Assembly (NCBI RefSeq): GCF_936916975.1 | Contig: NZ_CAKZGO010000046.1 | Span: forward strand, 1-32,804 | Origin: an uncultured Dongia sp. | Lineage (GTDB): Bacteria; Pseudomonadota; Alphaproteobacteria; Dongiales; Dongiaceae | Direction: 5' to 3' | Length of the DNA stretch: 32,804 nt | Shown: in pieces, positions 1 to 7,075 of the stretch | How positions within the stretch are numbered: position 1 is the first letter of the stretch | Layout of the letters: every line of letters begins with the position of its first letter | Notes under the pieces: generated by a model | What the model was told of the DNA's origin: nothing | Databases searched by the model: none | What the model saw: the letters and a program-made list of their open reading frames with translations, nothing else | Made by a program: the position numbers and the translations under genes

Positions 1-128
1 GGGGCATTACCCCCCTCTCTAGCTCTCCCCCTCTTGGGGGGTGAGGACCAAAACGATTCTCCGATCACCTCGGTCGGAACTCCCTCCCCCCTTGAGGGGG
101 AGGGTCGGGGAGGGGGGTATCTATCCGT
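1..128. repeat. Intergenic REP-like palindromes upstream of rsmG
   Basis: This non-coding stretch holds two C-run/G-run palindromes, one at about 10-46 and a clearer one at 80-127. The second has the core CCTCCCCCCTTGAGGGGGAGG followed by a G-rich tail and TCTATCCG. A nearly identical copy occurs at 3128-3173 and an inverted relative at 3206-3250, so this is a dispersed repeat and not a gene-specific terminator; there is no T-run. No promoter for rsmG can be called here. The gene upstream of the window probably reads through, since rsmG usually follows mnmG in this group, but that gene is not visible. Confidence 0.6.
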
Positions 129-764
129 ATGACCCCCGCCGCATTCACCTCCGCCATGAGCGCTGCGGGCCAAAATGTTTCACGTGAAACATTTTCTGCC
201 CTGGAGACCTATGCCAACCTGCTGCGGAAGTGGCAGGCAAAGATCAATCTGGTCGCCAAGGACTCCCTCCAGGAACTCTGGCGGCGGCATTTCCTGGATT
301 CCGCGCAGCTGTTGCCGCTGCTCCTGCCGGGCAACGATCCGATCACGGATCTGGGCTCAGGCGCCGGTTTCCCGGGCCTGGTTCTGGCGATCATGACAAA
401 CCGGCACGTGCATCTGGTCGATTCCGACCAGCGCAAGGGGGCCTTCCTGCTGGAAGCGGCACGGCAATGCGGGGTTCTCGATCGGGTGACCGTGCATTCG
501 ACCCGGATCGAGGCAGCGAAAGCTTGGAAATCGCCGATCATCACCGCGCGGGCCTTGGCCACCCTGGATCAGCTTCTGGAATGGGCCGAGCCTTATCTCA
601 CCTCCGACACCACCTGCCTCTTCTTAAAGGGTGCCAAAGCGGAAGATGAATTGACCGCGGCCGGCCGCTCTTGGACAATGGATATCGAGCGTCATCAGAG
701 TCTCACGGATTCCAGCGGCGTGATCCTCAAACTTCACAACATCCAGCGGCGGGGCCAGCAGTGA
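129..764 (+). CDS. rsmG: 16S rRNA (guanine-N7) methyltransferase RsmG (GidB)
   Basis: RsmG methylates N7 of G527 in the 530 loop of 16S rRNA using S-adenosylmethionine. The 211-residue protein has the family's usual length. It carries the SAM-binding motif DLGSGAGFPG at residues 74-83, the RHFLDS motif at 53-58, and the N-terminal NVSRETF block at 16-22 seen in alphaproteobacterial homologues. That block is encoded by the parS palindrome. The first ATG (129) is used here; an ATG at 156 (MSAAGQNVSRE) is also possible and would still contain parS. The stop codon overlaps the GTG start of parA, so the two genes are translationally coupled in the usual rsmG-parA-parB order. Confidence 0.95.
   Translation: MTPAAFTSAMSAAGQNVSRETFSALETYANLLRKWQAKINLVAKDSLQELWRRHFLDSAQLLPLLLPGNDPITDLGSGAGFPGLVLAIMTNRHVHLVDSDQRKGAFLLEAARQCGVLDRVTVHSTRIEAAKAWKSPIITARALATLDQLLEWAEPYLTSDTTCLFLKGAKAEDELTAAGRSWTMDIERHQSLTDSSGVILKLHNIQRRGQQ
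172..195. promoter_or_regulatory. parS: parS centromere site (ParB binding) inside rsmG
   Basis: The 16-base core TGTTTCACGTGAAACA at 176-191 matches the conserved bacterial chromosomal parS consensus. Flanking A and T tracts extend it to a perfect 24-bp palindrome at 172-195. It lies within the coding sequence of rsmG, about 1.5 kb from the parB gene whose product should load on it. Near-exact agreement with the consensus next to parAB makes the identification secure. It implies that this region is close to the replication origin and is segregated first. Confidence 0.93.
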
Positions 765-1573
765 CGAACCAGACTTTGCATCCCCGCATCATGGCCGTCG
801 TCAACCAGAAGGGCGGCGTCGGCAAGACCACGACCGCCGTCAATCTGGCCACAGCCTTGGCCGCCTGCGGCAAGCGGGTGCTGATCATCGACCTCGATCC
901 CCAGGGCAATGCCTCGACCGGCTTGGGCCTCGAAGCGGCGCAGCGCGAGACCGGCTCCTATGAAGTCCTGGTCGACGGCGCGAGCATCTCGGAGGCGACA
1001 CAACCCACGATTGTACCCAACATGTCGATCGTGTCGACCACGCCGGACCTGGCCGGCGCCGAAATCGAGCTCATCGATCTGCCGCGCCGCGAGTACCGGT
1101 TGAAGGATGCGCTGGCGGCAACGAACCTCGCTTACGATTTCATCCTCATCGATTGCCCCCCCTCGCTCTCGCTGCTTACCTTGAATGCGATGGTCGCGGC
1201 CGATTGCGTGCTGGTGCCGCTGCAATGCGAGTTCTATGCGCTGGAAGGCTTGAGCCAGCTCATCAAGACGATCGACCGCGTGCGCCAGCAATTGAATCCG
1301 GTGCTGGAAATCCAGGGCGTCGTGCTCACCATGTATGACAAGCGCTCCAGCCTCAACGAGCAGGTGGCGGCCGATGTGCGCGCGCATTTCGGCACCAAGG
1401 TCTACGAGACCGCGATCCCGCGCAACGTCCGCATCGCCGAGGCGCCGAGTTACGGCAAGCCCGCTCTGCTCTACGACATCCGCTGCGCGGGGTCCCAGGC
1501 CTATATCCATCTGGCCTCCGAGCTCCTGCGGCGGGAGCAGGGGCTCGAGGGACGATCGCTGAAGGTGGCGTGA
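761..1573 (+). CDS. parA: Chromosome-partitioning ATPase ParA (Soj)
   Basis: ParA is a Walker-type ATPase that forms ATP-dependent gradients on the nucleoid and, with ParB-parS, moves the origin region to the new pole. The predicted 270-residue product has the deviant Walker A motif KGGVGKTT at residues 17-24, followed by IIDLDPQGNAST (Walker A') and ILIDCPPSL (Walker B). I chose the GTG at 761 because it overlaps the rsmG stop codon and gives the family's usual N-terminus. An in-frame ATG at 671 would add 30 unconserved residues overlapping rsmG, and an ATG at 791 is also possible. The next gene is parB after 121 nt that contain a long hairpin. Confidence 0.95.
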   Translation: MTNQTLHPRIMAVVNQKGGVGKTTTAVNLATALAACGKRVLIIDLDPQGNASTGLGLEAAQRETGSYEVLVDGASISEATQPTIVPNMSIVSTTPDLAGAEIELIDLPRREYRLKDALAATNLAYDFILIDCPPSLSLLTLNAMVAADCVLVPLQCEFYALEGLSQLIKTIDRVRQQLNPVLEIQGVVLTMYDKRSSLNEQVAADVRAHFGTKVYETAIPRNVRIAEAPSYGKPALLYDIRCAGSQAYIHLASELLRREQGLEGRSLKVA

Positions 1574-1579
1574 CGGTGG

Positions 1580-1659
1580 CCCCCTCTCCCTAACCCTCCC
1601 CCCGCCGTCGGCGAATGCCGACTTTCGTCGGCGACGGGGGGAGGGTTAGGGAGAGGGGG
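1580..1659. repeat. Long inverted repeat between parA and parB
   Basis: Bases 1580-1603 are perfectly complementary to 1636-1659, giving 24 bp of C/T-rich against G/A-rich sequence. A smaller GTCGGC/GCCGAC stem sits in the loop at 1607-1622. There is no T-run after it. It fills most of the 121-nt gap between two genes that normally form one operon. It could be a dispersed REP-type element or an RNA hairpin that changes the parA to parB ratio. The sequence alone does not decide between these. Confidence 0.7.
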
Positions 1660-1694
1660 AGCAATTGAAGATAAGAGCCTAAGGTAAAAACATC

Positions 1695-2576
1695 ATGGCG
1701 AAAAAACATCTGGGCCGCGGGCTCTCGGCGTTGTTGGGGAATGATACGGTGGCGGCGGTGACGTCGGAGGCGGCGACGGCACCCGTGGCCGGCCAGCGCC
1801 ATGTCTCGATCGAGCTGCTACATCCCGGCAAGTACCAGCCGCGTGGGTCCTTCAACCCGCAGGCGATGGACGACCTCGCGCAATCGATCCGCAGCAACGG
1901 CGTCATTCAGCCCATCCTGGTGCGGCCGCATCCTGCGCGGCCCAAGGGCGAGTTCGAGATCATCGCTGGCGAACGCCGCTGGCGTGCAGCACAGATGGCA
2001 CAGCTCCATGAAGTGCCGGTCGTCGAGCGGGCGCTCACCGACCGCGATGCGCTCGAGATTGCGCTCATCGAGAACATCCAACGCCAGGATCTCAACCCGC
2101 TAGAAGAGGCCGAGGGTTATCGGCGCCTGATGGACGAGTTCAAATACACCCAGGAGGAACTTGCGACACGCATGGGCAAGAGCCGTTCCGGCATTGCCAA
2201 TCTGCTGCGCCTGATGGATCTGCCGGGTGCCGTGCGCTCGATGCTGAGCGATGGCAGGCTGACCGCCGGTCATGCGCGTGCGCTGTTGAAATGTTCGGAC
2301 CCGGTGAGTCTCGCCTCGGAAGTCGTGGCGCAAGGTTTGAATGTGCGCCAGACCGAAAAGCTTGCGGAGAATTACAAGCCGAAATCATTGCTGAAGAATT
2401 TGAAGGCAAAGAAGGCGCCCAAGGAAAAGGATGCCGACACCAAGGCGCTCGAACATGATCTTGGGCTGAAGCTCGGCCTCAAGGTCGAGATCGATTTCAA
2501 TGGCAAGGGCGGCAGCGTTACGCTGCATTACAAGAGTCTTGACCAGCTCGACGGGATCATTGCGAAGCTGGGGTGA
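1695..2576 (+). CDS. parB: Chromosome-partitioning protein ParB (Spo0J), CTP-dependent parS clamp
   Basis: ParB binds parS, hydrolyses CTP and spreads as a sliding clamp on neighbouring DNA, recruiting SMC and stimulating ParA. The 293-residue protein has the N-terminal KKHLGRGLSALLG box that contacts ParA, the CTP-binding GERRWRAAQ motif at 92-100, ENIQR at 126-130, and a helix-turn-helix around 152-175 (TQEELATRMGKSRSGIANLLRL region). A lysine-rich linker and a C-terminal dimerisation domain follow. The start is preceded by a weak AAGG. The gene ends 4 bp from the end of a convergent thermonuclease gene, with no recognisable terminator between them. Confidence 0.96.
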   Translation: MAKKHLGRGLSALLGNDTVAAVTSEAATAPVAGQRHVSIELLHPGKYQPRGSFNPQAMDDLAQSIRSNGVIQPILVRPHPARPKGEFEIIAGERRWRAAQMAQLHEVPVVERALTDRDALEIALIENIQRQDLNPLEEAEGYRRLMDEFKYTQEELATRMGKSRSGIANLLRLMDLPGAVRSMLSDGRLTAGHARALLKCSDPVSLASEVVAQGLNVRQTEKLAENYKPKSLLKNLKAKKAPKEKDADTKALEHDLGLKLGLKVEIDFNGKGGSVTLHYKSLDQLDGIIAKLG

Positions 2577-2580
2577 AGCG

Positions 2581-3039
2581 TCAACACCAGCCCGCCCGTT
2601 TGCCGCCATCATAGGCGCGGGCCAATCCGGCGCTGATCAACGTGGCGCCGAGTGACTGACCGTCGATGGTCACCAGCGCGTCGAGACGGCCACCATATTT
2701 GTCCCAGCCGATCTCCGAAAAGACGATCGGTTTTTTCCTGCTTTTGGCATCGTTGATGAGAAAGCGAGTGAGGGCGGTGGCCCTGTGCGCCGCCTGCTTC
2801 TCGCGGTCGCACTTGCCGCGGATCTCCGGCGTGTCGATACCGCGCACGCGCACTTTCATCGGTTGCAGTTCCATCGGCAGGCCCGGGAGATGCACCTTCA
2901 GCGTATCGCCATCGATGGCGCCCAGCACCGGCCAGTCATAGCGGCCGTCGGAGACTCTATCGGCAAAGACGCGCGTGCTCGCGAGCGAGAGCAGGGTGGC
3001 GATGATGAGGGTGGAGACGAAACGCGGCGGACGAAGCAT
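2581..3039 (-). CDS. Secreted thermonuclease (staphylococcal nuclease-like)
   Basis: This 152-residue protein begins with a signal peptide (hydrophobic segment about 8-22, likely cleavage after VFA around residue 26), so it is exported. The remainder is an SNase domain with a complete calcium-dependent active site by alignment to the staphylococcal enzyme: DGDT at 43-46, arginine 64 and aspartate 69 and glutamate 72 in RVRGIDTPE, and arginine 118 in KYGGRLDAL. It should cleave DNA and RNA in the periplasm or outside the cell. It sits between conserved parB and an accessory gene pair and is probably transcribed on its own. Two cysteines near residue 77 and at the C-terminus (152) could form a disulfide. 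Confidence 0.85.
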   Translation of the reverse strand: MLRPPRFVSTLIIATLLSLASTRVFADRVSDGRYDWPVLGAIDGDTLKVHLPGLPMELQPMKVRVRGIDTPEIRGKCDREKQAAHRATALTRFLINDAKSRKKPIVFSEIGWDKYGGRLDALVTIDGQSLGATLISAGLARAYDGGKRAGWC

Positions 3040-3270
3040 CGCCCATCACCACCGCATTCGGTGAGTCGCCGCAAGCGACTGGGGCGGGAGAAGAGCGTGA
3101 GATGTTCGCCTTCGATCTCGATGCAGACTCCCTCCCCCCTTGAGGGGGAGGGCGGGGAGGGGGTCTCTATCCGCATTGCGATGCAACGAACCCAGTCGCA
3201 CCACACCCCCCTCCCGCGCTTTGCGCGGCCTCCCCCTCAAGGGGGGAGGCTAAGTAGTCGATGGCGAGAT
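3040..3270. repeat. Pair of inverted REP-like palindromes in the intergenic gap
   Basis: The 231-nt gap between two minus-strand genes contains a copy of the C-run/TTGA/G-run element at 3128-3173. An inverted relative lies at 3206-3250, in which the G-rich tail is interrupted by a GCGCTTTGCGC hairpin. The first copy is nearly identical to the one at 80-127, including the TCTATCCG end. The two copies face each other, as in paired REP (BIME-like) units. No small open reading frame in the gap looks real. Confidence 0.7.
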
Positions 3271-4428
3271 TCAGAACACCGTCGCTACATCCATCCCCAG
3301 TGCGATCCTGCCGGCGAATTCATGCTGCGGGCCGGTTTGCATCGGGTGGTAGCGGGCGCCCTGGATGTCGCGGAACAGGCGCTCCAATCCGCTGTCACGG
3401 TAGAAGGCGCCGCCGCCGGCCGCTTCCATGGCGAGCTCGACCGCGGCGATCGCATGACGAGCGACCAAGGCACGGCCGATCATGATCTCGTTGGTGGTGA
3501 CAGCCGAAGGTGCTGCCGTTTCGGCCGTGGCCACCATCGCCGCATGCGCGTATTGCGCGGCGCGGAGTTCGGTATCGAGCTGCCCGACAAGCGTGACGAC
3601 ATGATCGGACGGCCGGCGTTTTCCAGCCATCGCCACCGCGCGTTCGCGTGCGGCTTCGGCGACGCCGAGATAGGCTGCGTAGATCAGCGGGAAGGCAATC
3701 ATCGAAATGATGTGGAAGAGCGGATGCCACTCACCCTGCTTGCGCTTCAGGGCAACGCCGGCTTCCGGCACGACATGGCCGTCGATCATGACATCATTGG
3801 AGCCAGTGCCGCGCATGCCCATCGTCTTCCAGGTCGGCAGGACCGAAACCTTGGGTGAGTTCATCGGAATGCCGAAATGCAGCACCTGCGGACCTTCCGG
3901 TTCGCCTTCGAGCACGGCGCCGGTCATCAGCAGATCACCGATCGGTGAGGCGGAGGTGAATATCTTGCGCGCGGTGATGCGGTAGCCACCCTCAACTTTC
4001 TCGGCCTTGCCGGAGCCCGCGATCCAATCGGAACCGCCGCTGGAGAGGAGGATGAGGCGTTCGGCCGCAACGCGCTTCAGCAGTGGCGCCACAGGCGCTG
4101 CCTGCTGCCGCGTCCACCGCCAGGCGGGGATCGCCACCTGGTGCGTGTGCATGGAGAAGGCCAGCGCCGTCGAACCGCAATGATGCGCGAGCTCGCGGAT
4201 CATTGCAGCGAGTGCTGTGATGGATGCGCCGCCGCCGCCGAGATCCGCCGGCACGCCGGCCTCGATCAGCCCCGACGCCTTGAGGTCGGCGAAATTGTCA
4301 GCGACGAAGGCGTCGGTGTCATCCGCGGTCTGCGCGCGAGCTGCCAAGCTTGGCCCCAATGCATGTGCGAGGGCGGCAAGGTCGGTGGTGATGGGAACAA
4401 CGGCATCGGCTTCATGGGTCGCAGTCAT
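3271..4428 (-). CDS. Acyl-CoA dehydrogenase-like flavoprotein (DszC/SfnC-like group)
   Basis: The predicted product has 385 residues with the acyl-CoA dehydrogenase fold: an N-terminal helical domain, a middle beta-barrel with KIFTSASPIGD and WKTMGMRGTGSNDV, and a C-terminal four-helix bundle with the FRDIQGARYHPMQTG segment. The start at 4428 is supported by AGGAG at about 4435-4439; a longer reading frame adds 51 unconserved residues. Classical members carry a catalytic glutamate in a YEGT motif, which is replaced here by ARYHPM. The protein may therefore be an oxidase or monooxygenase-type member and not a true beta-oxidation enzyme. It is divergently paired with an HxlR regulator that probably controls it. 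The substrate is unknown. Confidence 0.8.
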   Translation of the reverse strand: MTATHEADAVVPITTDLAALAHALGPSLAARAQTADDTDAFVADNFADLKASGLIEAGVPADLGGGGASITALAAMIRELAHHCGSTALAFSMHTHQVAIPAWRWTRQQAAPVAPLLKRVAAERLILLSSGGSDWIAGSGKAEKVEGGYRITARKIFTSASPIGDLLMTGAVLEGEPEGPQVLHFGIPMNSPKVSVLPTWKTMGMRGTGSNDVMIDGHVVPEAGVALKRKQGEWHPLFHIISMIAFPLIYAAYLGVAEAARERAVAMAGKRRPSDHVVTLVGQLDTELRAAQYAHAAMVATAETAAPSAVTTNEIMIGRALVARHAIAAVELAMEAAGGGAFYRDSGLERLFRDIQGARYHPMQTGPQHEFAGRIALGMDVATVF

Positions 4429-4705
4429 GACGGTCTCCTGAAATGGATCATCGAGATGATTGTGTGGCCGAGGGGATCGGTTGTCCCGTTGTCTCACCGA
4501 TGGGGGTCTCGCTCTAGTCCAGGAAGTGTAGCGCAGCGAAGTCTCCAGAAGGCGCCTTGGACTCGTTAACGTCCGCCACATGTTAACGCCGTGAAGGCCG
4601 TTCTCGGCTATCCCGAACGGGAGACGATCCAGAAACTGTATTGCGGTATAGGGCCGTCCAGTGTGATGGTTTCCATGTCGTCACCTTGTGAGGAGGACCC
4701 AGTCC
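4429..4705. promoter_or_regulatory. Divergent control region between flavoprotein and HxlR gene
   Basis: This 277-nt non-coding region must hold the promoters of both divergent genes. The only notable structure is two GTTAAC hexamers at 4565-4570 and 4582-4587, inside CGTTAACGTCCGCCACAT and TGTTAACG. They are spaced 17 bp centre to centre, close to two helical turns, as expected for a dimeric winged-helix regulator. No convincing -35/-10 pair is evident. The operator assignment is a guess from spacing and symmetry only. Confidence 0.3.
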
Positions 4706-5395
4706 ATGGATATGACGGCAAGCGGCAGTTACGGCCAGTTCTGTCCGGTGGCGATGGCGGCCGAGGTGTTCTGCACCCGCTGGACGCCGCTCATCCTGCG
4801 GGAGCTGCTGTGTGGCTCGCGGCATTTCAATGATTTGAAGCGCGGTGTCCCGCGCATTTCCCCCACCTTGCTCTCGAAGCGCCTGAAGGAATTGCAGCTG
4901 GCGGGCCTGCTGGACTGCACCGAGGGTGCTACCGGCGGCACCGAATACAGCCTGACACCGGCGGGTGAGGATCTCCGCGGGCTGGTCATGGGCTTAGGCT
5001 TCTGGGGCGCCCGCTGGGTCGATACCCAGAAATCGTTGAAAAACCTCGACCCCTCGCTCCTCATGTGGGACATGCGCCGGCACCTCAACCCCACGCCCAT
5101 GCCGCCGCGCCGCTATACCATCCAGTTTCGTTACCCAGAGCTGCCCAATCGGCGCGATTGGTGGCTGGTGGTCGAACGGCAGGATGTCGATCTCTGTCAG
5201 GCCGATCCGGGTTTCGAGGTGGATCTCTATGTCGAGACGTCATTGAAGAGCATGACCTCGATCTGGATGGGCATGGCGACCGTCCAAAGCGAGATGACGG
5301 CGGGACGATTCCAGGCCGACGGCGACAAGGAGATTGTGCGCTCGATGCAGGCTTGGCTGGGCTTGAGTCCCTTCGCGCATAAGCAGGCGAGTTGA
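4706..5395 (+). CDS. HxlR-family transcriptional regulator with C-terminal SCP2-like domain
   Basis: The 229-residue protein has an HxlR winged helix at about residues 10-100, with the family features FCPVAMAAEVFCTRWTPLILREL, a HFNDLKRGVPRISPTLLSKRLKEL recognition region and YSLTPAGEDL. Typical HxlR proteins are 100-150 residues long. This one has a further 110 residues (about 118-229) whose pattern, DVDLYVETSLKSMTSIWMG then AGRFQADGDKE, resembles the SCP2/sterol-carrier fold that binds lipids or acyl-CoA. The ATG at 4706 is preferred because AGGAGG lies at 4691-4696; a GTG at 4688 is upstream of that site. It probably senses a hydrophobic ligand and controls the divergent flavoprotein gene. 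Confidence 0.8.
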   Translation: MDMTASGSYGQFCPVAMAAEVFCTRWTPLILRELLCGSRHFNDLKRGVPRISPTLLSKRLKELQLAGLLDCTEGATGGTEYSLTPAGEDLRGLVMGLGFWGARWVDTQKSLKNLDPSLLMWDMRRHLNPTPMPPRRYTIQFRYPELPNRRDWWLVVERQDVDLCQADPGFEVDLYVETSLKSMTSIWMGMATVQSEMTAGRFQADGDKEIVRSMQAWLGLSPFAHKQAS

Positions 5396-5427
5396 GCGGG
5401 GGGCGAGCGTAATCGATTCACCTCGAC

Positions 5428-6453
5428 CTATCTCTTTATCCCCATCACCGCGATCTCCATCAGGCCGCGCCTGGTCAGTGTCTCGGCGAACTGATGCTGG
5501 CGCATGACTTCCGCTTCGAGTTCGGTGAGACGCAGAAGGGCGTTGCCGATGCTCTCCACCGGCCAGCGGCGGCATTGCGCCTTGAAGCCGTCGACCGCTT
5601 TCCAGAAGACTGGCGGGCGCAGCCCCGACATGGCGCTTTCCAATTGCTCGCCGCGGGCAACGCGGCCGACCACCTGATGAAGTCGCATGAAATGACGGGC
5701 GACGGCGCGTAGCAGCGAGATCTCGTTGGTCTCGGCGAGGTTGCGTTCGATCTGGCGCTCAAGGCCTTTGAGGTCCCCCATGCCGATCGCCTGGCAGAGA
5801 TCGTCCTGCCCGATCGCAGCCTGGTCACCGACGCAGGCCAGCGCATCGCCCAGCGACACCTTTTTCTCGGCGCCCATATAGAGAATGAGCTTGTCGAGTT
5901 CGGCTCGGGTGATGCCGCGATCACCACCGAGATTGGCAGCGAGATAGCCAAGTGCATCGCGCTCGATCTCGATGCCGGCGGCCTTCAGCTGCGCGGTGAT
6001 GAGGCCGGGCAGGGCGACTGCCTCGTCGCGGTAGCAGGCGATGGCCGCGGCATGCGGTGCATTTTCAAAGAGGCGCTTCAGACTCGATTTGCCGCCGACA
6101 TCGCCGGCCTCGATCACCACGAGGCACTGGGCGCCGTCCTTGTGATCGGCAAGCAAGGCGGCGAAGGCAGGCTCCATTGCATCGGTGACCCGCGTCACGC
6201 GCACCACGCGCCGGCCGCCCATCATGGCGATGGCACGCGCTTCGTCGATGAGGCGCGCGGGATCGGCCTTGATGTCGTCGCCGGTCAGTTCGGTCAAGCG
6301 GAAGGGATCGTCGCCATCTCCTAAAATGGCGCGGCTCACGGTCATGGCGCGTTCATGCACCATGCCTTCATCGGGACCGAAGATGAGGGCCGCGGCAATT
6401 GCCGGCGCCGGTTCCTTGAGAAAACGCTCGAGCGGCTGCTTATCGAGTTTCAT
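5428..6453 (-). CDS. holA: DNA polymerase III subunit delta
   Basis: HolA is the delta subunit of the clamp loader and opens the beta sliding clamp onto DNA. The 341-residue protein has the expected length and N-terminus (MKLDKQPLERFLKEPAPAIAAALIFGPDEG), with the degenerate nucleotide-binding fold of delta and a C-terminal helical collar domain (EISLLRAVARHFMRLHQV). It is the last gene of the leuS-lptE-holA run, 22 nt after lptE, an order common to alphaproteobacteria. The N-terminal ATG at 6453 is the obvious start. Confidence 0.92.
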   Translation of the reverse strand: MKLDKQPLERFLKEPAPAIAAALIFGPDEGMVHERAMTVSRAILGDGDDPFRLTELTGDDIKADPARLIDEARAIAMMGGRRVVRVTRVTDAMEPAFAALLADHKDGAQCLVVIEAGDVGGKSSLKRLFENAPHAAAIACYRDEAVALPGLITAQLKAAGIEIERDALGYLAANLGGDRGITRAELDKLILYMGAEKKVSLGDALACVGDQAAIGQDDLCQAIGMGDLKGLERQIERNLAETNEISLLRAVARHFMRLHQVVGRVARGEQLESAMSGLRPPVFWKAVDGFKAQCRRWPVESIGNALLRLTELEAEVMRQHQFAETLTRRGLMEIAVMGIKR

Positions 6454-6475
6454 GAGAGGCCCGTTTCAGGCCAGA

Positions 6476-7075
6476 TCAGCCATTCGTCGCGAAATAGCTG
6501 GAGAGGCGCAGCTTGATCAATTCCGCAACCTGACGCGCGGCGCGGTCGCGGGCATCGTTGCGGGCGATCAGATCCTGATAGGGATCCTGCAGCACCGTAT
6601 AGGCCAGGATCGAGCGTGTTCGCTCCAGGAGCAGTTCATTTCCCTTGCTGTCGGCCAGAAGGAAGCTGGCGGCAAGGACCAGATCTTCGCGTCGCGCGTC
6701 GCCACTCTCGGCGGTGATGGTCCGCCGAATACTCTCGGTGAGCTTGATCGTCAGGCCATAGGCAGGCTGACTCGGCTGGCCATAGGGATTGAGGCCGTCG
6801 CGCAGCGCATTGTGCAGGATCTGTGAGGTCCGGGCGTCGTATTTCGCCCGACCGGACTCGCTGAACTCGCCGAACGGCGCCGCGTCACGTTCCCAGAACG
6901 GCGATTTGATGGCGATTGCTGCAAGATTGGCGTCGACCGTGCCGTTGCCGCTGGGGGTCGTGCTGGCATTGCCATACATCGGCTTCCAGCCACAGGCGCT
7001 GAGCAGCGAGCCGCCGGCCATGAGGGCAAAGCCGGTTGCGCCCAACCGGAGGATATCTCTTCTAGACCACGACAT
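6476..7075 (-). CDS. lptE: LPS-assembly lipoprotein LptE
   Basis: LptE plugs the LptD barrel and helps insert lipopolysaccharide into the outer membrane. The 199-residue product starts at the ATG at 7075, overlapping the end of leuS by 14 nt, so it is translationally coupled. The lipobox LLSAC places the lipidated cysteine at residue 28, followed by GWKPMYG, a start typical of alphaproteobacterial LptE. The signal peptide contains SRRDILRLG at 4-12, which resembles a twin-arginine (Tat) motif. The body has the [28 protein letters not shown] type of C-terminal helix known for the family. A longer frame from 7123 lies inside leuS and is unlikely. Confidence 0.88.
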   Translation of the reverse strand: MSWSRRDILRLGATGFALMAGGSLLSACGWKPMYGNASTTPSGNGTVDANLAAIAIKSPFWERDAAPFGEFSESGRAKYDARTSQILHNALRDGLNPYGQPSQPAYGLTIKLTESIRRTITAESGDARREDLVLAASFLLADSKGNELLLERTRSILAYTVLQDPYQDLIARNDARDRAARQVAELIKLRLSSYFATNG

